Origin: Symbiodinium sp. CCMP2592
Taxonomy: Eukaryota; Sar; Dinophyceae; Suessiales; Symbiodiniaceae
Assembly: GCA_905221615.1 (NCBI GenBank)
Contig: CAJNDT010005501.1
Coordinates: 82,501-146,500, forward strand
DNA length: 64,000 bases
Direction of reading: 5' to 3'
A program made the position numbers and the translations under genes. Of this stretch, positions 62,909-64,000 are shown piece after piece. The notes beneath the pieces were generated by a model. The model worked only from the letters and a program-made list of their open reading frames with translations, searched no databases and was not told the DNA's origin. Each line of letters starts with the position of its first letter. Positions within the stretch are counted from its first letter, which is position 1.

Positions 62909-63330
62909 CTTGGGAGAGCGTTGGTCGGGTGTAGGGTTTCGGGTTACGGGCTACTTTAAGGGTGTCGGATTCACTGGTCTGTAGAAATATGGCGTGATCA
63001 ATGATTAGAATAGGGTTTTGGGGCAGATTGTCTCGCTAGTATTGCATAGTATGGACGGTCTGGGGTTAACCAACATCGGTGGGTTCAGGTAGTATATAGG
63101 CCATGTACTCCATCAGACACCTCTGAAAACTTTACTGCAGGCGTTAGGTCCGACCCCATAGCATCTATCCCACACTCCAGTAAACCCTACATGAAACAAC
63201 GCTTGAACGATGCTGACAGGTGGCCCGCAGGGTGAGCCAAAAGATCTGCGTTGGAAACCTCAGCGGCAGGCCCGAAAACCCGTTGTAAACGCCAAACTCC
63301 ACCCCCCTCACCCTAAATCCAACCATGATT

Positions 63331-63372
63331 CTCTCTCTCTCTCTCTCGCGCTCTCCCTCGCTCTCTCACTCT
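63331..63372. repeat. CT/CTCG microsatellite
   Basis: (CT)n followed by CTCTCGCG-type units. Confidence 0.85.
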
Positions 63373-63540
63373 CTCGGTCGCTCGCTCTTACACGGCCGCT
63401 AAACCATGTACATCCATGGCTCCGAACCTGTTTAACCTCAACCTAAAAATTTGGCCCCGCACCCAACGGCACCAAACCGGTGAACCAGTCCTTGAAACCC
63501 TAAACACAATTCCCTGAAGCTTGACCCTAACGACCGCGCA

Positions 63541-63896
63541 TCACCCTCTCTGAGCCTCGGGCTTTGCAGCGTCCTTCAAGAAGCCTTTTGAGCTCACGAA
63601 TCCTTTCGCTGCCTCCACCTGCCGAAATGAGGTAGCGGCGGGAATGCCTACCCTAGGCCCTATATTAAAGTATCGGATCATCATCTCCTTTTCAGTGCGG
63701 TCTGGACTTATGCTCTCATGTAGAGCGCCTTGGAGCCCTGCAATCGGTGCTGTTGGACTCCAGTACCATCGCCTGTCACGACATTCCGAACACAACCTGC
63801 TGGACGCATCAGGCTCTCCGTCAGCCCGCGCCCATTCGTCGCCGCGTCCGGATGAAGCAAACCGGCACGCGGACGTTCGCGAGCCGCGGCCACCAT
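63541..63896 (-). CDS. Proposed two-exon small gene, unknown function
   Basis: Exon 1 63797-63896 starts with ATG (MVAAARERPRAGLLHPDAAT) and ends with donor GTTGTG. Exon 2 63541-63737 follows acceptor GATTGCAG and ends with TGA. 100 plus 197 nt gives 98 residues in phase, with a 59-nt GT-AG intron. Exon 2 holds EKEMMIRYFNIGPRVGIPAA and a Lys-rich C-terminus. Exon 2 downstream of 63655 has another open frame (IRELKRLLEGRCKARGSERV), so a further intron or frame choice is possible. No family is recognised. Confidence 0.45.
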
Positions 63897-63919
63897 GTCC
63901 AGGTTGGAACTGGCGAGGG

Positions 63920-64000
63920 TTTAGGGTTTAGGGTTCGCGGCAAAGTCTTGCTCGTTGCGTCCAATAGCGGTCCGGTTCACCGTCGGCCCTGTTTGCCAAC
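63920..64000 (-). CDS. Partial exon-like segment at the window edge
   Basis: The minus frame LANRADGEPDRYWTQRARLC runs in from the right edge and ends at TAA where TTTAGGG repeats begin. Could be a terminal exon of a gene beyond the window. Confidence 0.25.

Noticed and set aside
63210..63446. 78-codon ORF with SLSLALSLALSLSRSLAL
   Set aside because: Translation of the CT/CTCG microsatellite.

Overview
The window looks like nuclear DNA of a dinoflagellate, genus not determined. Three things in the sequence support this. (1) A 19-nt exact match to the dinoflagellate spliced leader lies on the minus strand at 1518-1536. (2) Intergenic and intronic DNA is saturated on both strands with degenerate TTTAGGG/CCCTAAA, the telomere-type motif also known from dinoflagellates. 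(3) Coding signal comes as very short exon islands, often 50-120 nt, between long repeat-rich stretches. No prokaryotic operons, rRNA, tRNA or CRISPR arrays were seen.

Layout. 1-1.54 kb: a frame-broken retrocopy-like gene carrying the relict spliced leader. 2-10.5 kb: repeat-rich DNA with exon islands, including a broken protein-kinase fragment (4.07-4.17 kb) and a proposed complete four-exon small gene on the minus strand (8.36-9.42 kb) whose splice phases all agree. 10.58-14.7 kb: a decayed non-LTR retrotransposon on the minus strand with a 2A-like DVESNPGP motif, an APE-type endonuclease, a reverse transcriptase whose catalytic Asp-Asp is pushed out of frame, a C-terminal CCHC motif and a 66-70 bp tandem array at its 5' end. 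15.27-16.24 kb: an ankyrin-repeat ORF with an internal out-of-frame repeat. 16.2-51 kb: mostly telomere-like DNA, microsatellites and many short palindromic elements, with scattered exon candidates. 51-54 kb: two multi-exon minus-strand gene ends. 56.8-57.1 kb: a divergent histone H3-like exon with a frameshift. 58-64 kb: a two-helix membrane exon, a helical-repeat-like exon, further exons and a two-exon small gene at the right end.

The most distinctive non-genic feature is a set of short (about 80-130 bp) nearly palindromic elements. At least six families occur in two or more copies, and about eight more occur once. Target-site duplications can be read for several: TA for family A, 4 bp for B and D, one clear 4 bp case in C, and 5 bp for a GC-rich single copy. 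One family D copy is nested in a family C copy, and one family B copy lies in a proposed intron.

Most exon calls rest on open frame, composition and splice-site phase, not on homology. Several frames remain ambiguous and these are marked as such. No pathway or operon-like cooperation between genes is visible.
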